Assembly: GCA_964589725.1 (NCBI GenBank)
Contig: CAZPUJ010000562.1
Coordinates: 1 to 26,636 of the forward strand
Source of the DNA: CAYSHJ01 sp964589725
Lineage (GTDB): Bacteria > Planctomycetota > Planctomycetia > Planctomycetales > Planctomycetaceae
Length of the DNA: 26,636 nt
Direction of reading: 5' to 3'
The notes under the pieces are model-generated. The model was not told the origin of the DNA and ran no database searches. It saw only the letters and a list, made by a program, of their open reading frames with translations. The position numbers and the translations under genes are program-made. Within the stretch, counting starts at the first letter, position 1. Each line of letters starts with the position of its first letter. Shown here one piece after another: positions 1-6,271 of the stretch.

Positions 1-19
1 TCTTGAATCTACGGAACCT

Positions 20-108
20 GTAGCTCAGGCCCTTGTGGCCTGCGTGATGAGACTTCTGCTTGTTTTCCGACGAATTCAAATTAAACCGGCCACGAGGGCC
101 GGGGCTAC
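20..108. repeat. REP/BIME-like inverted pair, locus 1
   Basis: The left unit has GTAG at 20-23 followed by a 6-bp hairpin, CAGGCC at 26-31 and GGCCTG at 37-42, with loop CTTGT. The right unit is the same element inverted: CCGGCC at 86-91, loop ACGAG, GGCCGG at 97-102, then CTAC at 105-108. Read on the opposite strand the right unit is GTAGCC + stem + CTCGT loop, so both units share head, loop and stem layout while the stem sequence differs in a paired way. A GTAG tetranucleotide next to a short palindrome is the known signature of REP elements mobilised by RAYT (REP-associated tyrosine transposase) proteins, and inverted pairs of REPs are called BIMEs. The assignment is by structure only. Confidence 0.55.
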
Positions 109-597
109 AGATTACCCAAGACAACGAATTAGCCAGCCGTGCCCTGTCATCGTCATCAAACCATGCGAAAAGCGCGCTCCAAACATCAACGCCCCGCACT
201 GCTCGCCCACCTCGAAATCCGCTACCTCAACTCAGCCTGACAACCTGTCGGGCTGTTGAAAAGAAGTGGGGCGGTTCCCTGTTGAATTGTCTGAAGGTCG
301 TGTTGATGTTCGCACTCTGCCGTTCGTCTTAACAACGGACGTTGTTCAATTAGTGTACGACGCTGGTCTGGCCAAAGATGGCCATTTCAAAATCGCATGG
401 AGAAGCCGAAGTCAACGGATCGCTTTCGCCGCACCTCGCTGTGGCCTCGCTCGCCCTACTTTCCTTCAGCCGTGATCGCCAACAAGAAGCCATGATCGAG
501 AGACAACCATTGCCAGCAAGCTTCATGGAAACGCGTCTGTTCATTTCAACATTGGTTGACCCCCTCCCGACCGCTGCTAGAATCCCGCCCACTTCGA
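109..597. other. Non-coding stretch upstream of tRNA-Pro
   Basis: I see no supportable gene here. The short open frames that exist have no ribosome binding site, no recognisable domain and unlikely composition. A 25-codon open frame at 163-240 is too short to judge. The sequence CTGTCGGGCTGTTGAAAAG near 245-263 resembles the type of end seen in some insertion sequences, but no partner end or transposase fragment is visible. A promoter for the tRNA would be expected just upstream of 598, but I could not pick a convincing -35/-10 pair. Confidence 0.4.
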
Positions 598-672
598 CGG
601 GATGTAGCTCAGCATGGCTAGAGCGCTTGGTTCGGGACCAAGAGGTCGCAGGTTCAAATCCTGTCATCCCGA
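598..672 (+). tRNA. tRNA-Pro (anticodon CGG)
   Basis: The sequence folds into a complete cloverleaf. The acceptor stem CGGGATG (598-604) pairs with CATCCCG (665-671), with discriminator A672. The D arm starts TAGCTCAG. The anticodon stem CTTGG/CCAAG encloses loop TTCGGGA, giving anticodon CGG (reads proline CCG codons). The T arm is GCAGG-TTCAAAT-CCTGT. The 3' CCA is not encoded and must be added after transcription. An intrinsic terminator lies about 87 bp downstream. Confidence 0.95.
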
Positions 673-758
673 CTACTCGTAACTCTCTGCCCCACGGTCA
701 GTTGCAACGTGACTATCGGCGGGATTTGAACGCTTGACCGAGTTACGATTTTGTGAAT

Positions 759-790
759 GCCGCGACACCATTTGGAGTTGCGGCTTTTTT
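759..790 (+). terminator. Intrinsic terminator after tRNA-Pro
   Basis: GCCGCGAC (759-766) pairs with GTTGCGGC (777-784) as an 8-bp stem with one G-U pair, and a run of six T follows (785-790). The T-run is on the + strand only, so it fits termination of the tRNA transcript rather than of the convergent fhc operon that ends at 851. Confidence 0.8.
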
Positions 791-850
791 GTTTGGTGAC
801 CGAGCCACAACGGTCGGCTTCAAAGGGAAACGACAAAACAGCCGGCAACA

Positions 851-1663
851 TCAGGCGCGAGGATGCCACACAAGGATTTCTCCCTTGCCGGGGACTGACG
901 AATCACCGGAATACCGTTGATAGGTTCCGTGACGCTCTTCAATAGGAATCGGGAAGCCCAAGCTGGCGAGATGCTTCGCGTAGATACGCAGGAATGTGGG
1001 GTTGTAGGTGCAAGCGTCGGTAAAGGTCGGGAGCAGTTTGATCGGTTTCAGCGAAACGATGGTGCCTCGAATCATCCAGGCACCGGTGCGGATTTCCGCG
1101 CCACTGGAAAGGACGATCGTGCCGCCTTTCATTTGCAGGCCGGCGAAATCGCGGACCAGGCCCTTGATCGCGATGATGCCACGTTTCATGCGCATGCCGA
1201 CTTCCAAGCCGGCGGAGCCATCAATCAGGATCGTGCCGTTGTTCATGCCGGCGAGGCTGCCTCGGTACGCCGCGCCGACTTGGCCGCCGGCATTGCCATG
1301 CACGTGGATCAGGCCGCCGGTCATCTCGCCGCCGATCCAATCGGACGCATTGCCGGTGACTTCGATCGAGCCCCCCTTCATGTAGGCTCCCAGGTGCATG
1401 CCGACATTGCCGACGATTTTCAATTGGCCGCGCGTCATGGCTCGGCCGATCCATTTCACCTTGGCCGCGTCTCCGCGAATTTCGATCTGGTCGCTAGCCT
1501 CACCTTCAACTGTGAAGAAGTCGTCCACGCGAAGCTGCCGCTTGCCGAGGAACACCGGCAACGCGCGGATCGCATCGTTCGTCAGTCCGGCCATGCTGTC
1601 TGGCGTGAGGACTTCCGCTTCCAGCGGGACAGGCGGTTGATCTTTGAGCGTGAGGACGATCAT
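851..1663 (-). CDS. fhcC: Formylmethanofuran dehydrogenase/hydrolase subunit C (FmdC/FhcC)
   Basis: This 270-residue protein is the structural C subunit of the formylmethanofuran dehydrogenase (archaea) or formyltransferase/hydrolase (bacteria) complex, acting in cytoplasmic C1 transfer on methanofuran. From about residue 75 to 205 it consists of repeating turns of the type GNxGxxxGxxMxGGxIxVxG, the right-handed beta-helix shared with the C-terminal domain of glutamate synthase large subunit (GXGXG family). Length is normal for the family. The ATG at 1663 lies 24 nt after the fhcA stop; no strong Shine-Dalgarno sequence is visible, so translation may be coupled to fhcA. It is the last gene of the operon in this window. 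The formyltransferase subunit usually called FhcD is not next to it and must be elsewhere if present. Confidence 0.93.
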   Translation of the reverse strand: MIVLTLKDQPPVPLEAEVLTPDSMAGLTNDAIRALPVFLGKRQLRVDDFFTVEGEASDQIEIRGDAAKVKWIGRAMTRGQLKIVGNVGMHLGAYMKGGSIEVTGNASDWIGGEMTGGLIHVHGNAGGQVGAAYRGSLAGMNNGTILIDGSAGLEVGMRMKRGIIAIKGLVRDFAGLQMKGGTIVLSSGAEIRTGAWMIRGTIVSLKPIKLLPTFTDACTYNPTFLRIYAKHLASLGFPIPIEERHGTYQRYSGDSSVPGKGEILVWHPRA

Positions 1664-1687
1664 GGGTGAATTGGGGGTCAGCCCGCG

Positions 1688-3331
1688 TTATGTCGTTGTC
1701 TTCTGGTATGAGCACTCGGCAATTTGCATGCCATGGACGCGGTCCGGTTCGACCGGGTAATTCTCGAACCGTATCGTGTAGTGCTGTTCGAATTTGTCGC
1801 GGAGATAGTCTTCGATGCTAGCGTCATACTTAGGCTGGACGACAAATTCGTGGCCATCGCGGAGCGTGCGGATTTCGCCTTCTTCGACGGCTAGTTCACC
1901 GGATTTGATGACGAAGCGCGGATAGCGGAACATCAGCTCGCCGTCGGGATTCTCATTGTAGATGGCGACATCGCCGTCGGCCCCGATGCCAAGGTGGCCT
2001 TTCTGCCTCATGCCGAGCGCTCGCGCGGGGCCGGCGCTGGTGATGATGGCGATTTCGTTCAGCGAGTATTCGCGGTCAAGATCGGCCAACACGATGCGGC
2101 TCAGGGCGGCTTCCGGCAGCGCGCGGACTCGTTCGCGGCGGAAGTCGGCGTTCATCAGCAGGTGGATGATCTCCGGGTAGCGCCAGAAGCACGCGCCGTT
2201 CGGGTGGTCGGTCGTGAGAAAAATTCGCCACGGATCGTTGATCAGCAGCAGCAACTCCAGCCCGACGGCCCACTGCACCGCGTTGACCAGATTGCTGCCC
2301 TTGTACGTGTAGGGCACGATACCGCAGCCGGTCTCGTTCTCGACGTCGAGGTTACCCCATTTGCGGCCGGTGAGCTGATATAGCAAGTGTTGCCACGGGC
2401 CATCGGCGGTGATCGTGACCGAATTGCCGAACAGGACCGCGCCCGCATCGCATGTCAGGTTCGGGTGCGCGTTGAAGTATTCGGCGAGTTGTACGGACTC
2501 GCTCCGCATCGTGTGCCAATCGTCACCGCCGTAAGCGTGGAACTGCAAATGAGCCATGTGAGCACGGTTGCCTTCGAGCAGCTTCATCGTTTCCAGCGTG
2601 GTGGAGATGTTGCCGGGCACACCCAGATTGTTGCAGTGCAGGTGCATGGGATGCGGCAGGCCCAGCTCATCCACGATCTTCGCGAGGTTGGAGATAATCG
2701 TCCCCGGAGTGACTTTGTTGTATCCGTCGATAGGAGAGTGAATCTGTTTGGCGTCCTTGCCCCATTTCCAAGCGGTGACACCGCCGGGATTGACCGCCTT
2801 GATGCCGTAGGTCTTGGCCGCCGAGATCATCCAAGCGACGACGTCCTTAGCTCGCTCGTACTCGCCGACTTCCAGCAGGTCCATGACGAGTTCGTTGTTG
2901 GCCATCAACAGGCAGCACGCCTTGTCCACGATGGGTGTGTCGCGCAGTTCTTCGTGAGTGTGCTTGGCGGACAGCACCGGGACCGCCGCCTCGACGACCG
3001 TCGTGTAGCCCATGCCCGCGTACAAGTAGCCGGTCGCGAACGTCGTCGGGGTCGGCCCACCGATGCCCATGCGACGGTCGGCCGTGTGCAAGAACTTCGT
3101 CGCCGCGCGTTGGTTCTCCGGCGTCAACGCGCGAGCGAAGTTGAGCGCGGCTCCGGCGATGTGCGTGTGAATGTCCACTCCGCCGGGGAAGACGATCATC
3201 CCCGTCGCGTTGATCGTGCGGCCTCCTTGCACATCAGCGACGATCTTGCCGTCCGCAATACAGATGTCTCGCACCTCACCGTTGATGCCATTGGCCGGGT
3301 CGTACACCTTTCCGCCAGTGATCCGCAGCAT
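1688..3331 (-). CDS. fhcA: Formylmethanofuran dehydrogenase/hydrolase subunit A (FmdA/FhcA)
   Basis: This 547-residue member of the amidohydrolase superfamily cleaves or forms the formyl-methanofuran amide bond (formyl-MFR plus water to formate plus MFR, or the reverse). The metal-binding HxH is seen in GGVDIHTHIAG (H55, H57), and further family hallmarks are NPGGVTAWKWGKDAK (the region holding the carboxylated lysine in archaeal FwdA), LPHPMHLHCNN and FLTTDHPNG (the catalytic Asp region). All the metal-site motifs are intact, so the hydrolase centre should be active. Start ATG at 3331 is preceded by GGGAG at good spacing. It follows the Uma2 gene by 62 nt and precedes fhcC by 24 nt in the same operon. 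Confidence 0.96.
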   Translation of the reverse strand: MLRITGGKVYDPANGINGEVRDICIADGKIVADVQGGRTINATGMIVFPGGVDIHTHIAGAALNFARALTPENQRAATKFLHTADRRMGIGGPTPTTFATGYLYAGMGYTTVVEAAVPVLSAKHTHEELRDTPIVDKACCLLMANNELVMDLLEVGEYERAKDVVAWMISAAKTYGIKAVNPGGVTAWKWGKDAKQIHSPIDGYNKVTPGTIISNLAKIVDELGLPHPMHLHCNNLGVPGNISTTLETMKLLEGNRAHMAHLQFHAYGGDDWHTMRSESVQLAEYFNAHPNLTCDAGAVLFGNSVTITADGPWQHLLYQLTGRKWGNLDVENETGCGIVPYTYKGSNLVNAVQWAVGLELLLLINDPWRIFLTTDHPNGACFWRYPEIIHLLMNADFRRERVRALPEAALSRIVLADLDREYSLNEIAIITSAGPARALGMRQKGHLGIGADGDVAIYNENPDGELMFRYPRFVIKSGELAVEEGEIRTLRDGHEFVVQPKYDASIEDYLRDKFEQHYTIRFENYPVEPDRVHGMQIAECSYQKTTT

Positions 3332-3393
3332 GTCGTCTCCCGATGTGACTCAGCGGCCACGTTGTCAATCTCGTTCGGCCTACCGAGCCATCC

Positions 3394-4065
3394 TCAAGAC
3401 TTCTTGCCGTTCTTGCGTCGCGCTTTTGGTGGCTTTCCAGCAGCGAACAGTTCGGAAACCGCGACCTCAAAACCAGGCAACCGCTGAGAGGTCGCGATGT
3501 CTCCGAGTTTGAAACGTCGCTCCTGATACGAACGGACTTTGAGATTTAGCACGGAGACGACGGATTCGCGCGGTTGGACGATCCAGTATTCGGTGATGCC
3601 TGCGCGAGCGTATTCTTTCCGTTTCTGCCCCAGATCGCGTTTCGGATCGTCGTCACTGACCACTTCCACGACCAAGTCAGCACCATCCCAAAACTTGTCT
3701 TCGTCCCAATCTTCGTGCTCGTCCGCCAGAAACGCGATGTCCGGCTCGCGATACTTGGCCGAACCGATTCGGACTGGAAGCGGTGCGACGAGCACTTCCC
3801 CCAAGCGTCGCGATTGCACGAAGGAACTCATTTTTCCGCACAACCAAATCACCAGTCGCTGGTGAGTCGCCGTTGGCATCGGAAGCACCTCGACGATTCC
3901 TTGAGTGAACTCCAGCAAGCAACCCTCATCAAGATCGAGGTACTCGTCTTCAGACCAACGGCCTTGATTGGGGACAAGTTCAATAGGGTCTCGTCCACGA
4001 CGATACCGACGGCTGAGATCGGCGAGCCGAATCGCTGTTGAAGGCTTTGTGGCGACAGCAGGCAT
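3394..4065 (-). CDS. Uma2-family PD-(D/E)XK nuclease-like protein
   Basis: This 223-residue protein belongs to the Uma2 (DUF820) family of restriction-endonuclease-fold proteins, abundant in cyanobacteria and planctomycetes and of poorly known function. The fold's acidic and lysine positions are visible: E52 in LEFTQGIVEV, P108-D109 in YREPDIAFL, E134 in LVVEVVSDD and lysines at 148-150 in GQKRKEYARAGI. I chose ATG 4065 (MPAVATKPST) because GGGAGA lies upstream and because the longer open frame to 4188 would run into fhcB with an Arg/Ser-rich, unlikely extension. It sits between fhcB (31 nt upstream) and fhcA (62 nt downstream) on the same strand, so it is probably co-transcribed. It has no obvious role in C1 metabolism and is best viewed as an inserted gene. 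Confidence 0.85.
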   Translation of the reverse strand: MPAVATKPSTAIRLADLSRRYRRGRDPIELVPNQGRWSEDEYLDLDEGCLLEFTQGIVEVLPMPTATHQRLVIWLCGKMSSFVQSRRLGEVLVAPLPVRIGSAKYREPDIAFLADEHEDWDEDKFWDGADLVVEVVSDDDPKRDLGQKRKEYARAGITEYWIVQPRESVVSVLNLKVRSYQERRFKLGDIATSQRLPGFEVAVSELFAAGKPPKARRKNGKKS

Positions 4066-4096
4066 CTCGATTGATCTCCCACAAACAATGTACGAC

Positions 4097-5431
4097 CTAT
4101 GCCACTCCCGACGCGACCGCTTCCGCTCGAGGCAGCCATGGCGCTTTCTTATCGACGGCGGCGATGATCCGCCGCACGACCTCTTCATCGCTGGGATACG
4201 GCGATTTGAGCGCCGGACGCAGCGGCAGCGGCACTTCGTCCATGCGGTAGGCGGTTCCTGGCGTGCTGATTCCTGTCACGGCGGTCGTGATATGCACACG
4301 AGCCAGCTTGCTGGTGTGAGTGACTTTCGGATCGAGCACGATAGTCGGCACGCGCGCGAGGGTGTCGATGCCCGGTTGAGGCATCGTCGCGCCGGGGTCG
4401 GCTCCCAGCACGAGCGCCGCGTCGATGTCGCCGCGCACCAACAAGTCCACGGTCGAGAACTCACCCGGATTGAATCGTGGGAAGCCTCGGCAGAGGTTGA
4501 CTCCGAACGGATACCCGGTCGTCCAGCGCAGAACCATGTCGGCTCCAGCGACGTTGCCGTGACCGCGCATCGGCATCGCGACGAACTTCGTGAAGGCGTT
4601 CATTTCGGCCGCCAGCGTCAGCACGGACGCCGAGTTCATATGCTTGCCGCGCGTCATCGACAGGCCCATTCCGAAGAAAATCACGCCGAACTTGCAGCGC
4701 TTCATGCGGTCGGACAAGTCCTGCAATTGCTCGAGCTTTAATCCCGTCTCCGCGACGAGTTCGGGATTGACCCGCTGCCCCTTCACGATCGCTCGCAGCG
4801 CGGTGACGACTTCAAAATCCTTGCTCGGACGAACCTGCAAGAAGATATCCGCTGCTTTAACGCTCATCGTTTCACGGATGTCCACGAGCACCATCGTCCG
4901 CCCTTTGCGGCCCTCCGGCACGAACTTGCCCTTTTGCATGATCGTGTATTTCGTGAAGTGCCGCGGATGACATTCAGCCGGATTGCCCCCCCAGTAAATG
5001 ATGAGGTCCGCTCGATTTTTCACCTCGCCAAGCGTGCATGAGACCTTGCCACCCAACTGGGCGGCGATTTCCGTTGGCCCGTGTCACAACGAGGTATGAC
5101 TGTCGATCACCGCACCGATTTTTTCGGCGAGTGACACCGCCTCGCGCTGAGCTTCGCAGGTGACGTTGCTCAGACCATAAACCAGTGGCATGTGGGCCTG
5201 ATAGAGAAACTCGGCCGCCGCTTCGATGGCGTCATCCACCGAAGCCACTTTGCCGTCGATCAGCGCGTCGGGATACAGCCGCTCGGCCGTGTGATTGAGA
5301 AACCACGAAGCGCCCAAACTGCAAGCGGCCTTCGTCTTGACGATCTTGTCACCTTCGGCGTGCAGTTCGATGTCGTCGCACACGCAGCCGCAGAAGGTAC
5401 ACGTCGCGTTCTTCACCACGTTCAAAGTCAT
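4097..5431 (-). CDS. fhcB: Formylmethanofuran dehydrogenase subunit B, predicted selenoprotein (in-frame TGA)
   Basis: This is the molybdopterin oxidoreductase-type catalytic subunit. Read straight through the TGA at 5084-5086 it gives 444 residues. Residues 1-115 hold the [4Fe-4S] ligands C11, C14, C18 and C37 (CTFCGCVC...AACSLG). Codon 116 is TGA and is followed at once by HGPTEIAAQLGGK. In archaeal FwdB/FmdB this position is the Cys or Sec that binds Mo/W, and formate dehydrogenase H has the analogous Sec-His-Gly-Pro. Downstream come normal family stretches: NRADLIIYWGGNPAECHPRH, FFGMGLSMTRGK, ADMVLRWTTGYPFGVN and VLGADPGA. No ATG with a Shine-Dalgarno sequence could restart translation just after the TGA (the nearest candidate is a TTG), and both halves keep full family similarity. 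I infer Sec insertion. ATG 5431 has GAGG 5 nt upstream. The alternative is a Cys-to-stop mutation or sequencing error. Confidence 0.85.
5048..5086 (-). promoter_or_regulatory. Sec UGA codon with candidate bacterial SECIS hairpin
   Basis: On the - strand the UGA (5086-5084) is followed by 18 nt and then GCCGCCC-AGUU-GGGUGGC (5065-5048), a 7-bp stem with one G-U pair and a tetraloop. The loop lies at nt 26-29 after the UGA and has G as its second base. That fits the published bacterial SECIS consensus: apical loop roughly 16-37 nt from the UGA, short loop, and a G among the first two loop bases. The hairpin sits inside the coding sequence, as bacterial SECIS elements do. The UGA context UGACACGG matches that of E. 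coli fdhF as I recall it. Binding by SelB is inferred, not shown. Confidence 0.65.
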
Positions 5432-5459
5432 GGTTGCCTCGATTCATTCAGGAGTCTGA

Positions 5460-5476
5460 CCGCCCGGACCGGGCGG
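5460..5476. repeat. GC-rich hairpin between the small ORF and fhcB
   Basis: CCGCCCG-GAC-CGGGCGG is a perfect 7-bp stem with a 3-nt loop (a 17-nt near-perfect palindrome) in the gap between the 53-aa gene and fhcB. There is no T-run after it on either strand, so it is unlikely to be a simple intrinsic terminator. It could stabilise an mRNA end, attenuate transcription partially or be an operator. Function unknown. Confidence 0.5.
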
Positions 5477-5488
5477 AACTAAGAAAGT

Positions 5489-5650
5489 TCAACCCAGTTC
5501 CCGGCCAGGGAAGCTTCCACAAATGCGTCGCGGCATGTACCGCCCGTTTTCGATCATTTCCCAAGCCAGCACCTGATCGGCCGAAGCCTCTTGCGACCGC
5601 TGGCCGACAAATTCAAGCTCGCCGTCTTGTGGAATCAATATCGAATTCAT
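5489..5650 (-). CDS. Small hypothetical protein (53 aa) in the fhc operon
   Basis: I do not recognise a named family. The reading frame begins ATG at 5650 with a strong GGGAG Shine-Dalgarno sequence about 6 nt upstream and ends at TGA 5489-5491. The protein starts MNSILIPQDGELEF, has an acidic/aliphatic middle (ADQVLAWEMIENGRYMP) and a basic end (RRICGSFPGRELG). There is no signal peptide or membrane segment, and one cysteine (C44). Its position, on the same strand between the fmdD-like gene (57 nt upstream) and fhcB (57 nt downstream), argues for co-transcription. A small accessory or regulatory role in the complex is possible but not shown. Confidence 0.6.
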   Translation of the reverse strand: MNSILIPQDGELEFVGQRSQEASADQVLAWEMIENGRYMPRRICGSFPGRELG

Positions 5651-5707
5651 GAGTTTCTCCCTTCGACGATCACTGCATCGGGCAGAACCCGGCAGAATCT
5701 TTGGCGT

Positions 5708-6049
5708 TCAGGAAGCAATCGGCTCAACTTCCACTTCCCAGCCTTTCGAGGTGGGCATTCCCGTACCATCGGTGACTTGTCCCATCAGGCGACACGTCGG
5801 CGGTCCATACGGAACGAAGATCATGCCTGGCGGGACTTTTCCTTCCTGGCAGAGAAACGTGGCCTCGCCTTGCTCCGACTTCACTCGCACGTTCGAGCCG
5901 GCTGTGATGCCCTCATCCTTCATATCGGCTGCGTTCATGTGGATCGTGTTGACGATGGCTAGATACTCCGCCCCATCCTTGCCCACATTGATCTGTTGCC
6001 CCTGCTTGGTCGTGCGACCGGCATTCATGCTGTAGCGTTTTTCCGACAT
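5708..6049 (-). CDS. fmdD: Molybdopterin-dinucleotide-binding subunit (FmdD/FwdD-like)
   Basis: This 113-residue protein matches the small D subunit of archaeal formylmethanofuran dehydrogenases, the separate C-terminal cap domain of molybdopterin oxidoreductases that helps hold the pyranopterin dinucleotide. Family features are IHMNAADMKDEGITAGSNV, where most molybdoenzymes have a 'hp.da...gi.dGd.V' strand-turn, and GMIFVPYGPPTCRLMGQVTDGTGMPTSKGWEVEVEP, close to the FmdD consensus with GTGMP. ATG at 6049 is preferred over a TTG three bases upstream; AAGG lies 8 nt before it. It is the first gene of the operon. This is not the FhcD formyltransferase of methylotrophs. Its presence suggests that the B subunit really carries a Mo/W pterin cofactor. 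Confidence 0.88.
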   Translation of the reverse strand: MSEKRYSMNAGRTTKQGQQINVGKDGAEYLAIVNTIHMNAADMKDEGITAGSNVRVKSEQGEATFLCQEGKVPPGMIFVPYGPPTCRLMGQVTDGTGMPTSKGWEVEVEPIAS

Positions 6050-6076
6050 CAATCAACCTTGTCACCAAATGGAACA

Positions 6077-6082
6077 ATCATA
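6077..6082 (-). promoter_or_regulatory. Possible -10 box of the fhc operon promoter
   Basis: On the - strand TATGAT occurs about 28 nt upstream of the first gene's ATG. No good -35 hexamer is seen at 16-18 nt spacing, so this is a weak, position-based suggestion. The 6050-6271 gap is where the operon promoter should lie, unless transcription reads through from the upstream Hsp70 gene cluster on the same strand. Confidence 0.22.
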
Positions 6083-6271
6083 CGAGCTGAATCTCAGAGT
6101 TTATCGGCATGTCGCGAAAGGACACAAGGCGTCAGTATGGCTGCCGATGGATGGAAATCCCATTCCCTCGCCGACCGTCCGCGTATGAGACGATCCTCCG
6201 GTCTGATGCGTCGAGGATTGGCTCAATGCTTTTTTGTGAAGATGATTCGTCGGGCTTCCGGCTGGGGGGCT

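Noticed and set aside
350..667. A 105-codon open frame on the - strand beginning MTGFEPATSWSRTKR
   Set aside because: It starts inside the antisense of tRNA-Pro; this N-terminus is a well-known artefact of annotating across tRNA genes.
917..1669. A 250-codon open frame on the + strand
   Set aside because: It is the antisense shadow of the glycine-rich repeats of fhcC.
2387..3487. A 366-codon open frame on the + strand
   Set aside because: It is antisense to fhcA, whose motifs are unmistakable, and it has no recognisable domain.
4066..4188. N-terminal extension of the Uma2 protein to 4188
   Set aside because: It overlaps the end of fhcB in another frame, is Arg/Ser-rich without similarity to the family, and the ATG at 4065 has a better ribosome binding site.
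4097..5056. A separate CDS for the C-terminal part of subunit B starting after the TGA
   Set aside because: The only initiation codon near its start is a TTG with no Shine-Dalgarno sequence, and the residues between the TGA and that TTG (HGPTEIAAQ) are conserved B-subunit sequence in frame. A single read-through gene is more likely.
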